Shown here: in pieces, positions 22,786 to 35,357 of the stretch
Layout of the letters: each line of letters opens with the position of its first letter
Position numbering within the stretch: position 1 is the first letter of the stretch
Assembly (NCBI GenBank): GCA_015698045.1
Contig: BLAL01000054.1
Coordinates: 434,001-498,000, forward strand
Length of the DNA: 64,000 nt
From: Rhizophagus clarus
Taxonomy: Eukaryota; Glomeromycota; Glomeromycetes; Glomerales; Glomeraceae
Direction of reading: 5' to 3'
Notes under the pieces: model-generated
The model's database searches: none
What the model was told of the DNA's origin: nothing
Seen by the model: the letters and a program-made list of their open reading frames with translations, nothing else
Translations under genes and position numbers: made by a program

Positions 22786-22935
22786 TTAAATACTCTATCC
22801 AATAAATTTCTTCGTTTTCTAACGGATCCTAAACCAACAAAAGATCGACCGCCTGATTTATTATTTGCAAGTGTATTACGGCATATTCATACAGCACTAC
22901 GTACTATACTTTCGCCGAGCATTACTAATAGTTAA
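22786..22935 (+). other. orphan exon-like open frame c
   Basis: The frame reads TLSNKFLRFLTDPKPTKDRP, then PDLLFASVLRHIHTALRTIL, then SPSITNS to a TAA at 22,933-22,935. Codon use is balanced and rich in CG (GATCGACCGCCTG), quite unlike the flanks. An AG acceptor (CAACAAAAG) at about 22,841 could shorten the coding part. With frames a and b it may form the 3' end of an unrecognised gene or the remains of one. Confidence 0.3.
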
Positions 22936-23840
22936 TTAAATTACAAAGTTTCTAAACTTTTTCTTTTTCAAAAATGTCTTTATAATGGTTATTATTTTGG
23001 TTTTAAAATTCATGCTATTTTTGTTTTGCATTGTATTGTATTTTACAATGATTTTTTTTAAAAGTTTTAATTAATTTTATTATTTTTTTTTCTTATATTT
23101 AATTCATCACACTATTACAAGTTATAATACATTCATTGAAATTTCTTTTTTTCTTTATTCAAAATTCTTTGATCTTTTGTACAAAAAAATGGTAAACATT
23201 CATTATGCATTATTTACTGCTGTACGTTAAGTTAGAATAATGCCCACGTTTTATATATGGATTACGATATATGGTAATTTACAAAATAAAGCACAAGTTT
23301 TTTTTGTGTTATTATTTTTTTTTTTTATTATTATTATTATTTCTTAAATTCAATAATTACCGAAAAGAAACAAAAGGAACAAAAAAAGAAAAAGAATAAA
23401 CAAAATTAATTACTTTATTTTCAAAGAATTCTTTCATCATTTTCTTTTTATTTTTTTTTTTTCATACATTAAAAACGTAACTCAACATCTGAATGTTCAT
23501 GCATGTAATTAAACATTGAACAATGGGTTCAAGTATTACGAAATAAATCATTTGTTCATTGTTCACTTTCAAAATAATTATCATTTACCAAATTTATTCA
23601 CTTATGAATGGGATATGTCGGTTGTTTCCAATTTAGGGTCAATTATCTGGAATTTTTTTTAGTTTGAAACTTTTTGGCTTAATGCATAGTTATGTTGTAA
23701 AAAAAAAGCCTCCTTGATACTAAAACTATACCATATTTGAAATTATTCATAAAAAGCTGTCAACTATGACTATATTTTAATTGGTTAGTCGATTGTTTCG
23801 ATTATTTCGACCACTTTAATGAATAATGAACGATTATGAT

Positions 23841-24075
23841 AAGGCTCGTTCGTTATAACGAACTTCTTACCTTCTCTGCTTCTCCTTACTGTTACTGCTT
23901 TAATGAATTATCGAAAAGCTCGTTCTTCATTATAATGAAAGAACCATTTAATTCCTGGTAAGGCTCAACATAACAAACCCCTTACCGCCCCCTACAGTTA
24001 CTGCTTTAACGAATTGTTTACAAGGCTTGTTATAATAAACCAAGTTTAACGACCGTTATATTTGACCGTCGTTAT
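23841..24075. repeat. array of four palindrome-bearing repeats
   Basis: Four diverged units begin with AAGGCTCGTT-like sequence at 23,841, 23,914, 23,960 and 24,022. Unit 1 contains the perfect 16-bp palindrome GTTCGTTATAACGAAC, unit 2 the 14-bp palindrome TTCATTATAATGAA inside GTTC...GAAC, unit 3 the stem GGTAAGG/CCTTACC, and unit 4 GGCTTGTTATAATAAACC. Units 1 and 3 are followed by a TTACTGTTACTGCTTTAA-type block. Confidence 0.65.
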
Positions 24076-26040
24076 AGTTATTTCGAACTGAATTATTAGA
24101 GGAGAAATGTTTACAACTTTTTATAAAACGGTTTTTATAACCTTTTTTTTTTTTTTTAAAGAAAATGTTTACAATATCGATGAATATTGTTTACCTATGA
24201 CCAACTTAAAATTTATGACTATAACTAATTTGTCAACGTGACGCCACCTTTTACTGTGGCGACATTAATAACAGCTCGAAAATAAATATCGTTGAATGTA
24301 AAAAAAAAAAAAAAAAAAAAAGGTTACACCGTAAATTAATCAACTTTGTTCTAATAATAACAAGAAAATTAAGCTATAAAAAAAAAAAAAAAAACGGTAA
24401 ATCTGCTGCAATTGTTGAATGGTTTTACTTTTTTACTTACATAAAGTTTTTTTTTAACCCTTGAATCAAATTAAAATCCCTTGTTTAAATAATAATAATA
24501 ATAATAACAATAATGTTGGGCGTGTAAAACTCCTTTTTTTTCAATGCAATTTATTATGCAATTATGCAAAAAATTTTTTTTTTCATTCATGACATAATAT
24601 ATGCATGCACTCGTGGGCATTTACGAATAACCAAAACCTCATTTATGTTAGTGATTTACTGACATATTTATTTTTTCTTACTTTTCCCTCCCCCCCTTAC
24701 ATTTTAAATAAGGAAATTTGATGAATTTTTATTTCGAATGAAGGTGTCATAATAAATTTTGCCAATAGCATACACATATTTGTTTACGTTTTTTTTGTTG
24801 AATAGCCGAGTGAAATCGAAGATTTTCCAAAAAATTATGGGGTAATATTTATTTTTTGAACAAAAGAAAAATTGGCGGGCATTTTTCACTTGCATAATAC
24901 AATAGTTGATTAAATAATATGAAGGCTGACAACTTTTTCTTTTTAGAAGTGAATCATTTTTTTTTTTTTTTTTTTTTTTTTTTTGATAGTCGCATATTCG
25001 GATTATTATAAAATCAAACGTCAAATAATCTGTCAAAAAAAAAAAAAAAAAAAAAAAAAATAATAATCAATCCAGCTATTTAATACACGGACTAAATATT
25101 ATTCGACAAAAAAAAAAAAAAAAAAATTTATGTATAAGATATAAATGGATATATTTCGATTTACCAAAAAAAGGGGGGTGTCTCTTTTAAATGAATAGAA
25201 CTCAGAGTAATTTACTCAGAGATTGTTTTTTTTTTTTTTGAAATTTTTTTTTTTTAGTTTCTTTTCAATAATAATAATATAAACATCAGAAGTATGATGA
25301 CATATTTTGAAAAAAAAATTTTTTTTTTAATTTTTTTTTACAATGCGAAAGCGATGTCGTACGGTATATGCACTATGATATATTTCATTACGCATTTACC
25401 ATTGTTCTGATAAAAATTAGTAAACTTCAAGTCATGATGCGTGAGAAAATCTATTCTTGTAAGTGAAAAAGGTAAACTTCTTTTAACCCAGCCACGCTTT
25501 AATCCTTTTTCTGGAAAATAAGTTGTAGATGCAGTAATAATTAAATGATAACAGTTTGTAAAATATTATCCCCCCATGACTACGTTTGCAATGCCTAATA
25601 AAGTAAAGCTAAAAATAAACATTATGGAATTTTGTTTCATGATAAAACCACAGTTTTATTATTTCCCCAAATACCCGGAATATAAGTTGCCTTAAACAAA
25701 CTGTAAGTTCGGTATTCAGCGATGTTTAAAAAAAAAATGTAAAAATGACATTTCGATTAAACTGCATCCTATTGGTCCATATTATCGTGGTACACACATT
25801 GTACATACTTGATTTTGCGCAGTTAGTAAACCTTATGTATAAGTTCAAATTTGATACTCATTCATTTCTCATTCAAAAAGTACTTTTATAGTATCCTATA
25901 AAGATGTTTGATAAACATATGTACAGTATACTTGAACCGTGCGCTCTCTAACATTAATCCTTAGTAATCAAAATTTTGACATAATAATTAATAACCATAA
26001 ATCAAAAATGTTTCAAAATTCTTCAATAGATTCAAACATT
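24076..26040. other. intergenic, dense A/T homopolymers
   Basis: Long runs occur at about 24,300-24,321, 24,378-24,393, 24,957-24,983, 25,035-25,060 and 25,109-25,127. No gene, tRNA or inverted repeat could be supported. Confidence 0.5.
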
Positions 26041-26235
26041 TTTTTTTTTTTTCAATGTTTCAAAAATTTCAATTTTTCCAATTTTTTCTTACAATTTTTT
26101 TTTCAATTTTTCCTTACAATAATTTTTTTCTTACAATTTTTTCCAATTTTTTCTTACAACTTTTTTCAATTTTTTTCAACTTTTTACAATAATTTACAAT
26201 CATCCAATCTTTTTTTAATATCAAATCTTAATCTT
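26041..26235. repeat. pyrimidine-rich TTCTTACAATTTTTTC tandem repeat
   Basis: Imperfect units of about 20 bp (TTTTTCTTACAATTTTTTCC) repeat across the block. The open frame it produces (25,939-26,295) is a Phe/Asn-rich artefact of the repeat, not a gene. Confidence 0.6.
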
Positions 26236-26329
26236 TTCAACTTTTTCAACTGCAAATATTCACCGCTTAATTGTTTGATCATGTGTGTTCAATGAAAAAA
26301 GAATTCTATGAGTTCCAATTACCAACTAT

Positions 26330-26383
26330 GGTTATGTTGGCTATGTCGGCTATGTTGGCTATATCGGTTATGTTAGTCATGTG
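26330..26383. repeat. 9-bp minisatellite GGYTATGTY, six units
   Basis: Six head-to-tail units: GGTTATGTT, GGCTATGTC, GGCTATGTT, GGCTATATC, GGTTATGTT, AGTCATGTG. The 9-base period and wobble-like changes would encode Gly-Tyr-Val repeats, but no open frame extends beyond it. Confidence 0.8.
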
Positions 26384-27141
26384 GCAAAGTCTTTTTTTCT
26401 TTTCCATTTTTAGGTTCAATTATTAAAAATTCTCATAATGCAATCAAGACATCAAGGTTATATTTGTTTATAATGTAGTTTGAGAATTCTTTTCTCACGA
26501 AAAAAAAAAACGCGCGTAAAAGGTTAATAATAACATATGTATCAATCTACATAAAGGGTCAATTAAAAGGGTTTAAATTCAAAACAAACAATAATTAAAG
26601 TTATCTTTATCTTTTTACCTGTTCTCAATGGTTATTCTCAATGGTTAAAAAAGAATTTAAAAAAAAATTATCGAATGATTTTTGTATACAAACAGAAAGT
26701 TATCATGCCACTTTTTTTTTAACTTAAGTATCATTATTATTTAATAATGATATCTTTTGAACCTATAGAATTTTTGGCTTATTTTTATTATTATTATTAT
26801 TATATTTAATTTATTTATGGCTGATAATAATTTTAATGTTGTACCATTATAAATAAGATGGCTTTATTATTTTTGTTACTTTTTATAAAATGATAGTTTT
26901 GATTTAAAAAGGAAAAAAGAAATATATATATATATATTTGTTTTGCATAATTAAAATACCACAATTATATAATCAGTTACATAATTTTTGAAACCCGCAA
27001 AATCTCTAAAAATATTCAAAGATACCAAATTTTTTGATGGATGATTCACTTTTTAAAAAAAAAACATTGCCATTAATTTAACGGACATAATAAAACTTTT
27101 GGGCGTTTACAAATTTTAATAAGATGTTATTTTATTTTTTT

Positions 27142-27196
<55 letters not shown>

Positions 27197-28512
27197 AAAA
27201 GCAAATAATGTGGGGTAAATAAAATCCCTTCCATTGCAAAAATTTATCGAAAAATTAAATTTACTAAATGGGATAAAAGGCGTGCATGATATGAATTCAA
27301 GGCGTTTCGATAAGATGCAGGAATGTTAATTAAATAAAATTATTTTCTTTGCCTAAAAGGCGTTCATTTGAAACATAACGAAAGTTTCGTTTAAATATGG
27401 AAAATCATAATACTATATATAATTATTAGGAATGCGTTATCATTTTAGCCAATCAGATCACAGTAAACAATCAGGAAGTAACGTTGGTCATAACGTCCTG
27501 CGTGATGATTTATATCACCCCACTGCATTTAAAAGGTGTTTCATTGAAATGTTGAAGTGTGACCCATAAACTTGGAATTAAATCTCCAGAAAAAAATCAT
27601 CATCACAACAAAGCCACTTGAACCACAAAACACTAGCCATAATATTCATGACCAATCAATTTCCAATTTTATAGAACTTCCTAAATTTGAAGAAATGTTT
27701 ATCTACCCTTTGGCGCAAAACGTAATCTAATACTAACAATTTATTATTGATATCCCATTGTTAAAAAAAAAAAAAAAAATTTTTTTTCAATAAATCATTT
27801 TGATGCAAAATAATAATAATGCAAAGATTATAGGTTTTAATGCATTTCACGTCACTACTTCCTAGGAGGAAAAAAGCCATTTTACAAATATAGTAGGTAA
27901 TTAAAGAAAAGGGAAGGAAGAAAAAAAAAAATAAATATTTTTTAACAGAAAAAAGATTAGTCAAAAAAAAAAGAAAACATTATCTTACCGAAATTAAACG
28001 CCTGGAAAAAATCTTTTTATTTTCCGTCAAAAACCCCACAAAAAAAAAAAAAACATTTATTTATAATAATAAAACAAATTTTTTTTCTCCTTTTTGCACG
28101 CAGGTTTGACGGGAAAAAAAAAATCATTTTTTTTTTTTTCTTTCTCGTCTCATCCCCATAATCCCCCCCCCATCCCATGCATATTGAGAAATATAAAAAA
28201 AAAAATTTTTTTTTTTTTTTTTTCTTTTGATTGTTTCGGCGATGATGTACAACTCATGCCGGTATTTTATCAATGCATTAAAATCTATAAATTTTTTTTT
28301 TTTTATTATTATTATTATAATTAATAGTAAATTTCTGTATGAAAATTATTAATAAGGAAGGATGACGATTAACGAAGTTTTTTTTTTGTTCGCTGCGGGA
28401 AAAAATTTTTTAACTGTTTCACAAGTAAAACAAAAATGGTTGGTCCTTTTTATTTATACAAAGTATTTTAAAAAGCCAACCCTAATCACAAGTTATAAAC
28501 AAAAAAAAAAAA

Positions 28513-28544
<32 letters not shown>

Positions 28545-28648
28545 CTTTGTACTTAAATTAAACTCACAAATATTCGGCTGTGCAATAATGATTGATTACA
28601 CAAAAATATATATTGTTACTTTTAAAAAAATCGTTACAATAATGATGT

Positions 28649-28684
<36 letters not shown>

Positions 28685-29295
28685 TTTATATATTTATATA
28701 TATTATTTATACTGTATGTGTTTGATACGTTTATTATTTTATATAGTTTTAAAATAAAAATGCCCCCTTTTTTTTTTTTTTTATTTATTTAACTTGTACT
28801 TATTTTTATTTTTATTTTTTATATATATATATATATATATTAAAAAAAATGTATATATAGAGAGCTTTCTTTTCTCTTCCAAGGATTGATTAACTCTTAA
28901 TTTCAATAAAATCTTTGTGCCAAAAAAAAAAAAAAAAAATAACTTCTCATCTTCTCTTATCAATATCTCCTTTACTTCCCTCCATCTCAACCTCGAAAAA
29001 TTTGTTTAGCTTTTTTTTTTTTTTTTATAAAGCTTTTCAAAATTTTTATCATTATCATCATTTTCTTCTAACAATCTCTTTTTTTTTTTTTTTTTAACGT
29101 ATAACGATTTTTTTGAATCAAAGTTAATTTAAACGAAAAAAAAAAAAAATAGTAAATTATTCGTAATCTTTAAACACGTATTTGAACGAAACCTTATTTT
29201 CGACCGATTAAAGCAATTTAAACCATTAAATTTAATTTTTTTCCAACGTTTTATATACCCCTACAAACTTTCTAATAAAAAACACAACACAAGAA
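26384..29295. other. intergenic, very long A/T homopolymers
   Basis: This includes a T run of 53 bases (27,143-27,195), a T run at about 28,517-28,545, an A run at 28,651-28,680 and T runs close to the start of the gene at 29,296. The frames here are translated homopolymers. The last 300 bp (T-rich, then A-rich immediately before the ATG) probably contain the promoter and 5' UTR of that gene. Confidence 0.5.
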
Positions 29296-29709
29296 ATGGA
29301 AACCCCAAAGCTCCAAAAAAAGACCACAAAGAAATTTCTTAACAAATTATTCAACAACAGCAGCAAGAAGAATACAGCAGTCTCGCCTCAGAATGAATGG
29401 TTCCCTTCATTTACCGTATCAGATGTTGGTACACATGGTGCACATCACACCAACTCACCATACTCACACGCCACGAACAAAAATCGACATTCAAATGAAG
29501 ATATATATCAACAACAATCAATAAATCGATCAAATTCTGTACAGAGAAGATACTCTTACTCAAATGTACATGAATCGGGTCGACAAAGATTGTTGGCGGC
29601 TAAGCGTGCTGAGTATCAAGAAAAGATGCAAGCTTTTGATGATCTAATTCAAAAAAGAAGAGGTAGCACTCTTCGACTTGCATTGGCCCCTGATGTTGCG
29701 AGTTATTAA
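29296..29709 (+). CDS. small conserved-looking protein of unknown function, 137 aa
   Basis: This is a single-exon frame starting at METPKLQKKTTKKFL, with A at -3 and G at +4 of the ATG (GAAATGG), and ending in TAA at 29,707-29,709. It is the only coding-like ORF over 100 codons between 19 and 49 kb whose residue and codon use are not homopolymeric. The first 25 residues are strongly basic. The middle (about 27-90) is polar and low in order, rich in Ser, Asn, His and Gln, with RRYSYSN. The C-terminal third is likely structured: GRQRLLAAKRAEYQEKMQAF, DDLIQKRRGSTLRLALAPDV and ASY, a predicted amphipathic helix. No signal peptide, membrane segment or catalytic motif is visible. I do not recognise the family; a nuclear or regulatory role would be speculation. 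Intergenic sequence of more than 6 kb upstream and about 20 kb downstream isolates it. Confidence 0.7.
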   Translation: METPKLQKKTTKKFLNKLFNNSSKKNTAVSPQNEWFPSFTVSDVGTHGAHHTNSPYSHATNKNRHSNEDIYQQQSINRSNSVQRRYSYSNVHESGRQRLLAAKRAEYQEKMQAFDDLIQKRRGSTLRLALAPDVASY

Positions 29710-31838
29710 AATAAACATTTATTGCTTATTTAAAACCATGTATAAATAATATTCTTGCATTGCTACATTTTCATCATTTTTCATTCATCATCACATCATC
29801 TCACAACTCATCATAACAACTTTGTGGACTTCGCTGTAATCAGAAAAAAAAATAAAAACCAAAAAATCAGATTAAAACCAAAAATTCGTTTTAGTATTCT
29901 TTCATCTAATACCCGAAATTCCTAATTCTAATTTTCCGTTATCTTCAAAGATGCCAAAAGGACAGGATCCTTTCGTTTAATATCTTCTCATTGACGAGTA
30001 AAAAAAAAACCAATCTTTTACGTTCCTAATTTATGTTAATATTAATTCCCTTATGCAAATAACAAAAAAAAATTATTTTATTCCTTAAGTTCAAAAAAAA
30101 AAATTTATTTTTATATTATTATTTTTTTTTTCATTTTCCCTATGCTAATAATTATACATATGAATTTTTATATATCAATAGTAAGAGAGTGAGCGGTAAA
30201 AGTTTGAGTTGAAAACAAAACAAAAAAAAACAACTAACAAAAAAAAAAAAAAAAAAAACAAAAAATTATTAATCAAGAATTCAGTTTCACCTCTTATTTG
30301 CATCACTATGACATTTTATTACTTCAAATAACATCAAAAAAGAAAGAAAGAAAATTTGTTTATATAAATATTTAATAATATACTTATGGATACTTTTGTA
30401 CAACTGTTTGGGCGAAAAAAAAAAATCAAAGAAATAATTATTTTACTACTTATTACTACTACTTTACTACTTACTGTACCGTATAAATAAGATCGGTTTT
30501 TTTTAACGTCAATTGATGAAATATTTCCCTATTCTCCATTCAATCTCGACTAAATACGCTTTATTTCCTTTTTTTTTAATAATATATTATTATAATATTT
30601 TTTTTTTACTTTTTACTTTATACTTATTATTTCTTTTTTTTTATTTATTTTAGTATTTCTAATATTTTTATTTTAATATTATTTTTTTGTTTGTTTCATC
30701 GCTTACCTTTATTATTTTGTAAATTTTATATCTAAACTCTTTTTTTAAAAAAAAAGAAAAATGAAAAAAAAAAAATGAAATTTTTTTAAAAATTTAATAA
30801 AAATAAAAATGAAAACTATAAAAGCGTTGTAGCAAAAAAAAAAAAAAAAATTCTGAGTGCATATGCATAAATCTTTTTTTAATGTTCTCTCTCTTCTCTT
30901 TATAATATACATGACTAAAAATAGGCTGTGTTTTTGATTTTGATTGTATTAATTATGTTAATAAGCTAATGATCATGGTAGCGTGGCAAAATGATAATGA
31001 ATAAGCTAAAATATTTTATTGATCTACGGAAATTAAATGAGAGACTTTTACGGTATTTACAGTATTTTTTACAGCACAGCATTTACTAAAAATAAATCTT
31101 TTCTTATCTTTTTTAACATTCGAAAAGTCATAATTACGGAAGGAATAATTTTATCGCCAAGCCTTGGTTTCATCCCGTATATTACTTGATTTTCTTCCAA
31201 GAATTTCTTTTAACCTGATTTTTTCCTGATATCCTTTTTCGAGAAATTGTTGTTACTACGTGACATGTTTTACAACTATGCTATCAAAACTCGTTTTAAA
31301 ACCGGTTTTTATAATATATTCGGTTAATTAATAACGTCAATCTATCCGAGGAATTATAGTTTTACCATTCGAATATCTCAAAACATTGCTGTTAAGTCTA
31401 TCAATTACTCGAATTATTTTAGAATGAAACCAAACCTTTTTTTTTCGATAATTTTAATTTTTTTTTTTTTTATAATATTCTTTAAAAAGAATTCAAATTC
31501 ATTCTTCAATCCCAAAATAAATTTCAAAGATGCAAACTGAATAAAAAAAAAACTGAATGAATGCATGATGCAAGTCATATTACTTTAGTTTTGTATTCTG
31601 TAACGTCTGACCGGCGCTCTGACCCGACACTTTTAAATTTTGATTGATCTTTTTTTTTAAAAAAAAATCTAATTATTTAATATTTATCATTTATTCATTT
31701 ATTTATTAATCTTATTTTTATTTTTTTTTTTTTTAAAAAAAAAAAATTATTTCATGATCTCCTTTAGAAAATTCTCGGGAATTTCGAGACTTATTTCGAG
31801 AATTATTTCGAGAATTATTTCGAGAATTTATTGTAAAT

Positions 31839-31871
<33 letters not shown>

Positions 31872-33700
31872 AAACAATCATTAATTGTTTTTTTTTCGTA
31901 GTAGATCCAAATGATGCATGTTTTTACAGGTATCAGCATCATCTTTTTTATTTCAACAAGTAGATCATGCAAAAGAAATGAGCGATTATTTCTATCATCT
32001 GATTAATTGAATTCTTAAATTGGTTTCTGTATAATCAGATAAAGTTTTAAGATAATTATTGTTTCAATTTTAATAAACAACAATCATTTATTTATTTATT
32101 TTTATTTTTTTTTTTTTATTTTTTTTTTATTTTTTATTTTTTTTTTAAATATAACTAAATATGTATTCTTTCATGATTCATAATTTCTTATTAAAAAAAA
32201 AAAAAGTTTTTTTGATTACCTGTCACGAAATATAAATTTAATTGTATAGTACGATACTTGTTCGTCCATTTAGATTGAAATTTTACGTAGCACATGAGAA
32301 TCAATTTATTTTGTTCAAATAACATACAAGTTGTTTTGTTGTTTTTTTTGGCCAACCATTTCTTACTCAAATAGAAACTTTAACTTTAAAAAACTTTCAG
32401 TATTACAACTTACATATTTAGATTTATTAAAAAAAAGATGTTCTCGCGAAGGTTTATCGAAGGAAAGAAAAATGTTGGTGTCAAAAAAAAAAAAAAAAAA
32501 ACTTTTTAGGTTACACCTGTTGTTTTTGGATTTTCAAATAAAAAAAAAAAAAAGGAAAAAAAAAAAAAAAAATCAGGAAATTTTTTTTTTTTTTTTTTTT
32601 TGAATAAGGAAAAAATGCAAAAAAAAAAAAAAAATTCTGTTACACGCATGATATCACTTACTGCAGCTAAAATTTTTTTTTTTTTTTTTCCTCCCTTTTA
32701 AAAAAAATTTTGGGAAAGTAAAATAAAAAAAAAATAAAAAAAAAAAATTATAATACATTACATTACATAACTGATATATTACCACTTTCTTCTTCATTTA
32801 AATCTCAAACTAAATTTTTTTTTTTGATTACATATTTTACGCATTATCTTGCAAAAAGAAAAAGAAAAAAAAAAAATTTTTTTTTTTTTCATTATAAAAA
32901 TAAAATAATATTCTCTTATCATGCATTAATTAAAACCTTTTTTTTTTTATTCTCCTCCTTCCCCCCCCCCCCTTTCCCACAATTCTCTCTTCTTATCTTC
33001 ATTTCTTTCAAATGATTACATTCTTTTTTTTTTGTAATTATAACTAAAAAGAATGGAAATCCATTGATGTTACACAAGCTTCGAGATTTCCAGAGATTTC
33101 CCCTATTTTTCAAGCCTGAAAAATACAGGAAAAATCTCGGGTATCTCAAAAGGTGTTACTTTTTCTAATACGAATATATCATCATAATAAAACATAATAA
33201 ATCATAATAAGAAAATTAAAAAACGGAACAGATAATACGGATAATCGTATAATTTTAACAATAATAATAATAATAATAAATGTGTAATGTAAACTATTAT
33301 AACTATATAAGTATATATTTACAATTTACAGTATTTACAGTATAAATGATTTGGTTTTTTTTTTGATTTATTGCGAAAAAATAAAATAAAAATGTTGTAT
33401 GTTGACTTGGCGCTTCTTTCTTTTGATATTCAAATCTGATTGATCATTTAATTGGAAACCCCCCGAAAAAGAGTATCACCAGAAAAAATTGTAAAATAAT
33501 TAATGTTGTGATTTATTTTTATTCTTTTTTTAAAAGAAACCTTATTAAACATCTGTGCGTAAAAGATAAATACTATTCGTAAAATAAATTTAAATAAGGT
33601 TGTAATAAATCCTAACTAAAATAACGGGAGGTAATTTGTTTGTAACGCATAAATAAAAAGTAAGGGGCGTGCCCGCCTCAACTCACATGAACATAAAAAA
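29710..33700. other. intergenic, homopolymer-rich
   Basis: Downstream of the 137-aa gene the sequence holds only A/T runs (for example 30,239-30,258; 31,842-31,870; 32,580-32,600), a GAGAATTATTTC direct repeat at 31,795-31,835 and a C-rich patch at 32,960-32,972. An AATAAA-like signal 3 bases after the stop (29,711) could serve its transcript. No further gene is supported. Confidence 0.5.
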
Positions 33701-35140
33701 TTTAATGAAAAAAGAGAAAATTTTATCATTTTGTCTACAAAATTAGTCGAGAAATAAAAATGTATTAGTTAAAATAAGGCAATTTGATTAAAATAATAAT
33801 AATAATAATAAATAATATAATAATCGTGGGGTTTGTACCATTTCGCAGTACATACAGTAATTAATCCGGTTTTATATGCACTCGTACAATCGTACGCGTA
33901 CACTAATCCGTTTATATTCAATTAAACGCAACATACGCGAAAAAGTACGATATGCATTCGGACATTCTATACGTTAAAGGCAAATCAACTGACGCGATGT
34001 CATTTATAGCTTTTAAAAGGAATTATTGGCGTTTTTTTAATTTTATGATTATTTAGGGAAGAATGAATGAAAAAAAAAAAATAAAATCATTTCGGGGGAT
34101 GATTATTATTATAATTATTACTCAGAGAAAAAATGATTCTGAATCAACATTCAACCTTCAAAAAGTGATTTCACCTGACAAAATAACAACAAACATAACA
34201 AGTTTCTTGATTGATTGATTTATTTTGATTTTTACACGTGATTGATCTTTTTGGTAGCACGAATAATCTTGTATTCTGCGCATTGTAATAAATTCCCCTC
34301 CCCCTTATAATTTTTACTTAATTGATCCAGACTTTAACTAAATGAGATGAAATATTTATCCCCATTATAAGATCATAAATGACTTTTTCGTATCACGCAC
34401 GCTTGACTTGGTTAAATCAATAAGAAAAATTTGGCTTAAAACGTAGAGTGACACATTTCTTTAATGGAATATGGAATTGAATGATAATGAATGAAACCGA
34501 ATGAAACCGATTTGAATAAAGGAATTCATTCAATTATGTAACATATTTTTTGAAAGGAATTCTCGATCAAAATAGTAAACGCTTATTAAAAAACTCTCCA
34601 CATTTAGATGGAACCTAAAATGGAGATTAAAAAAGATCATCTAAAAATAAATAATAATAAAAAAAAATAAAAATAAAATAATAAATCATTGGTAATCATT
34701 GGTAACATGAGTATTTGAGTATTTGGTTTCTTTTTTTTTTTTTTTTCTACTTTGGGTTACCCATTTTTTTTTTTTTTTATAAATAAATATTTTGTAGATC
34801 AAAAGAAACATATAATCTGTATATATTTCTATATATATATATAAGCAATTTTATTAATTTATATAACCGTAGGCGCAAATAACACAAATAATATTATGAA
34901 TTGCATCATAAATTTATATATCTTTTTTTTTTTTTTTATTAAATTTGATTTGTAAGTTTTTTTTTTTTTTTTTTTTTGGAAATTTGATTGTTATTATTAA
35001 TTATTCCGCAACCGGCAACCTTTTTCATTGAACAAATGAATAATTTAATTATAAATATATGAAAGACTATATTTCGTTAAAAATAAAAATGTCGGGCTAA
35101 TTCCGGAAAATGCCAATACATTTAAGTGTAATCATATAAA
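33701..35140. other. intergenic stretch, nothing recognised
   Basis: (AAT)n runs occur at 33,791-33,818, and a CG-containing patch around 33,880-33,990 has several CGTAC motifs but no open frame. Confidence 0.4.
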
Positions 35141-35141
35141 T

Positions 35142-35247
35142 GTTACACCTATTACACTTATTACACTTATCACACTTTAATTATACTGATCGCACTTATT
35201 ACACTTATTACGTTTATTACGTTTATTATGCTTATTGCGCTTTTAGG
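35142..35247. repeat. 9-bp minisatellite TTATTACAC, about 11 units
   Basis: Units vary around TTATTACAC, with variants TTATCACAC, TGATCGCAC, TTATTACGT, TTATTATGC and TTATTGCGC. The 9-bp period matches that of the array at 26,330, although the sequence differs. Confidence 0.8.
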
Positions 35248-35287
35248 CATTACACTTTATTTGCATTTATGTGATTATCGATTTTTT

Positions 35288-35357
35288 TTTGACGATGATA
35301 ATAATAATAATAATAATAAATAATAATAATAATAATCATCATCATCATCATCGTCAA
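35288..35357. repeat. microsatellite inside a perfect inverted repeat
   Basis: (AAT)n followed by (ATC)n is enclosed by TTTGACGATGAT on the left and ATCATCGTCAAA on the right, so the whole 70-bp block can fold on itself. Confidence 0.7.

Noticed and set aside
24704..25036. 110-codon minus-strand ORF
   Set aside because: It spans long A/T runs and has no conserved feature; open only because T-rich tracts avoid stops in this frame.
25939..26295. 118-codon plus-strand ORF rich in Phe, Asn and Gln
   Set aside because: It is produced by the pyrimidine tandem repeat at 26,041-26,235; no domain or start context.
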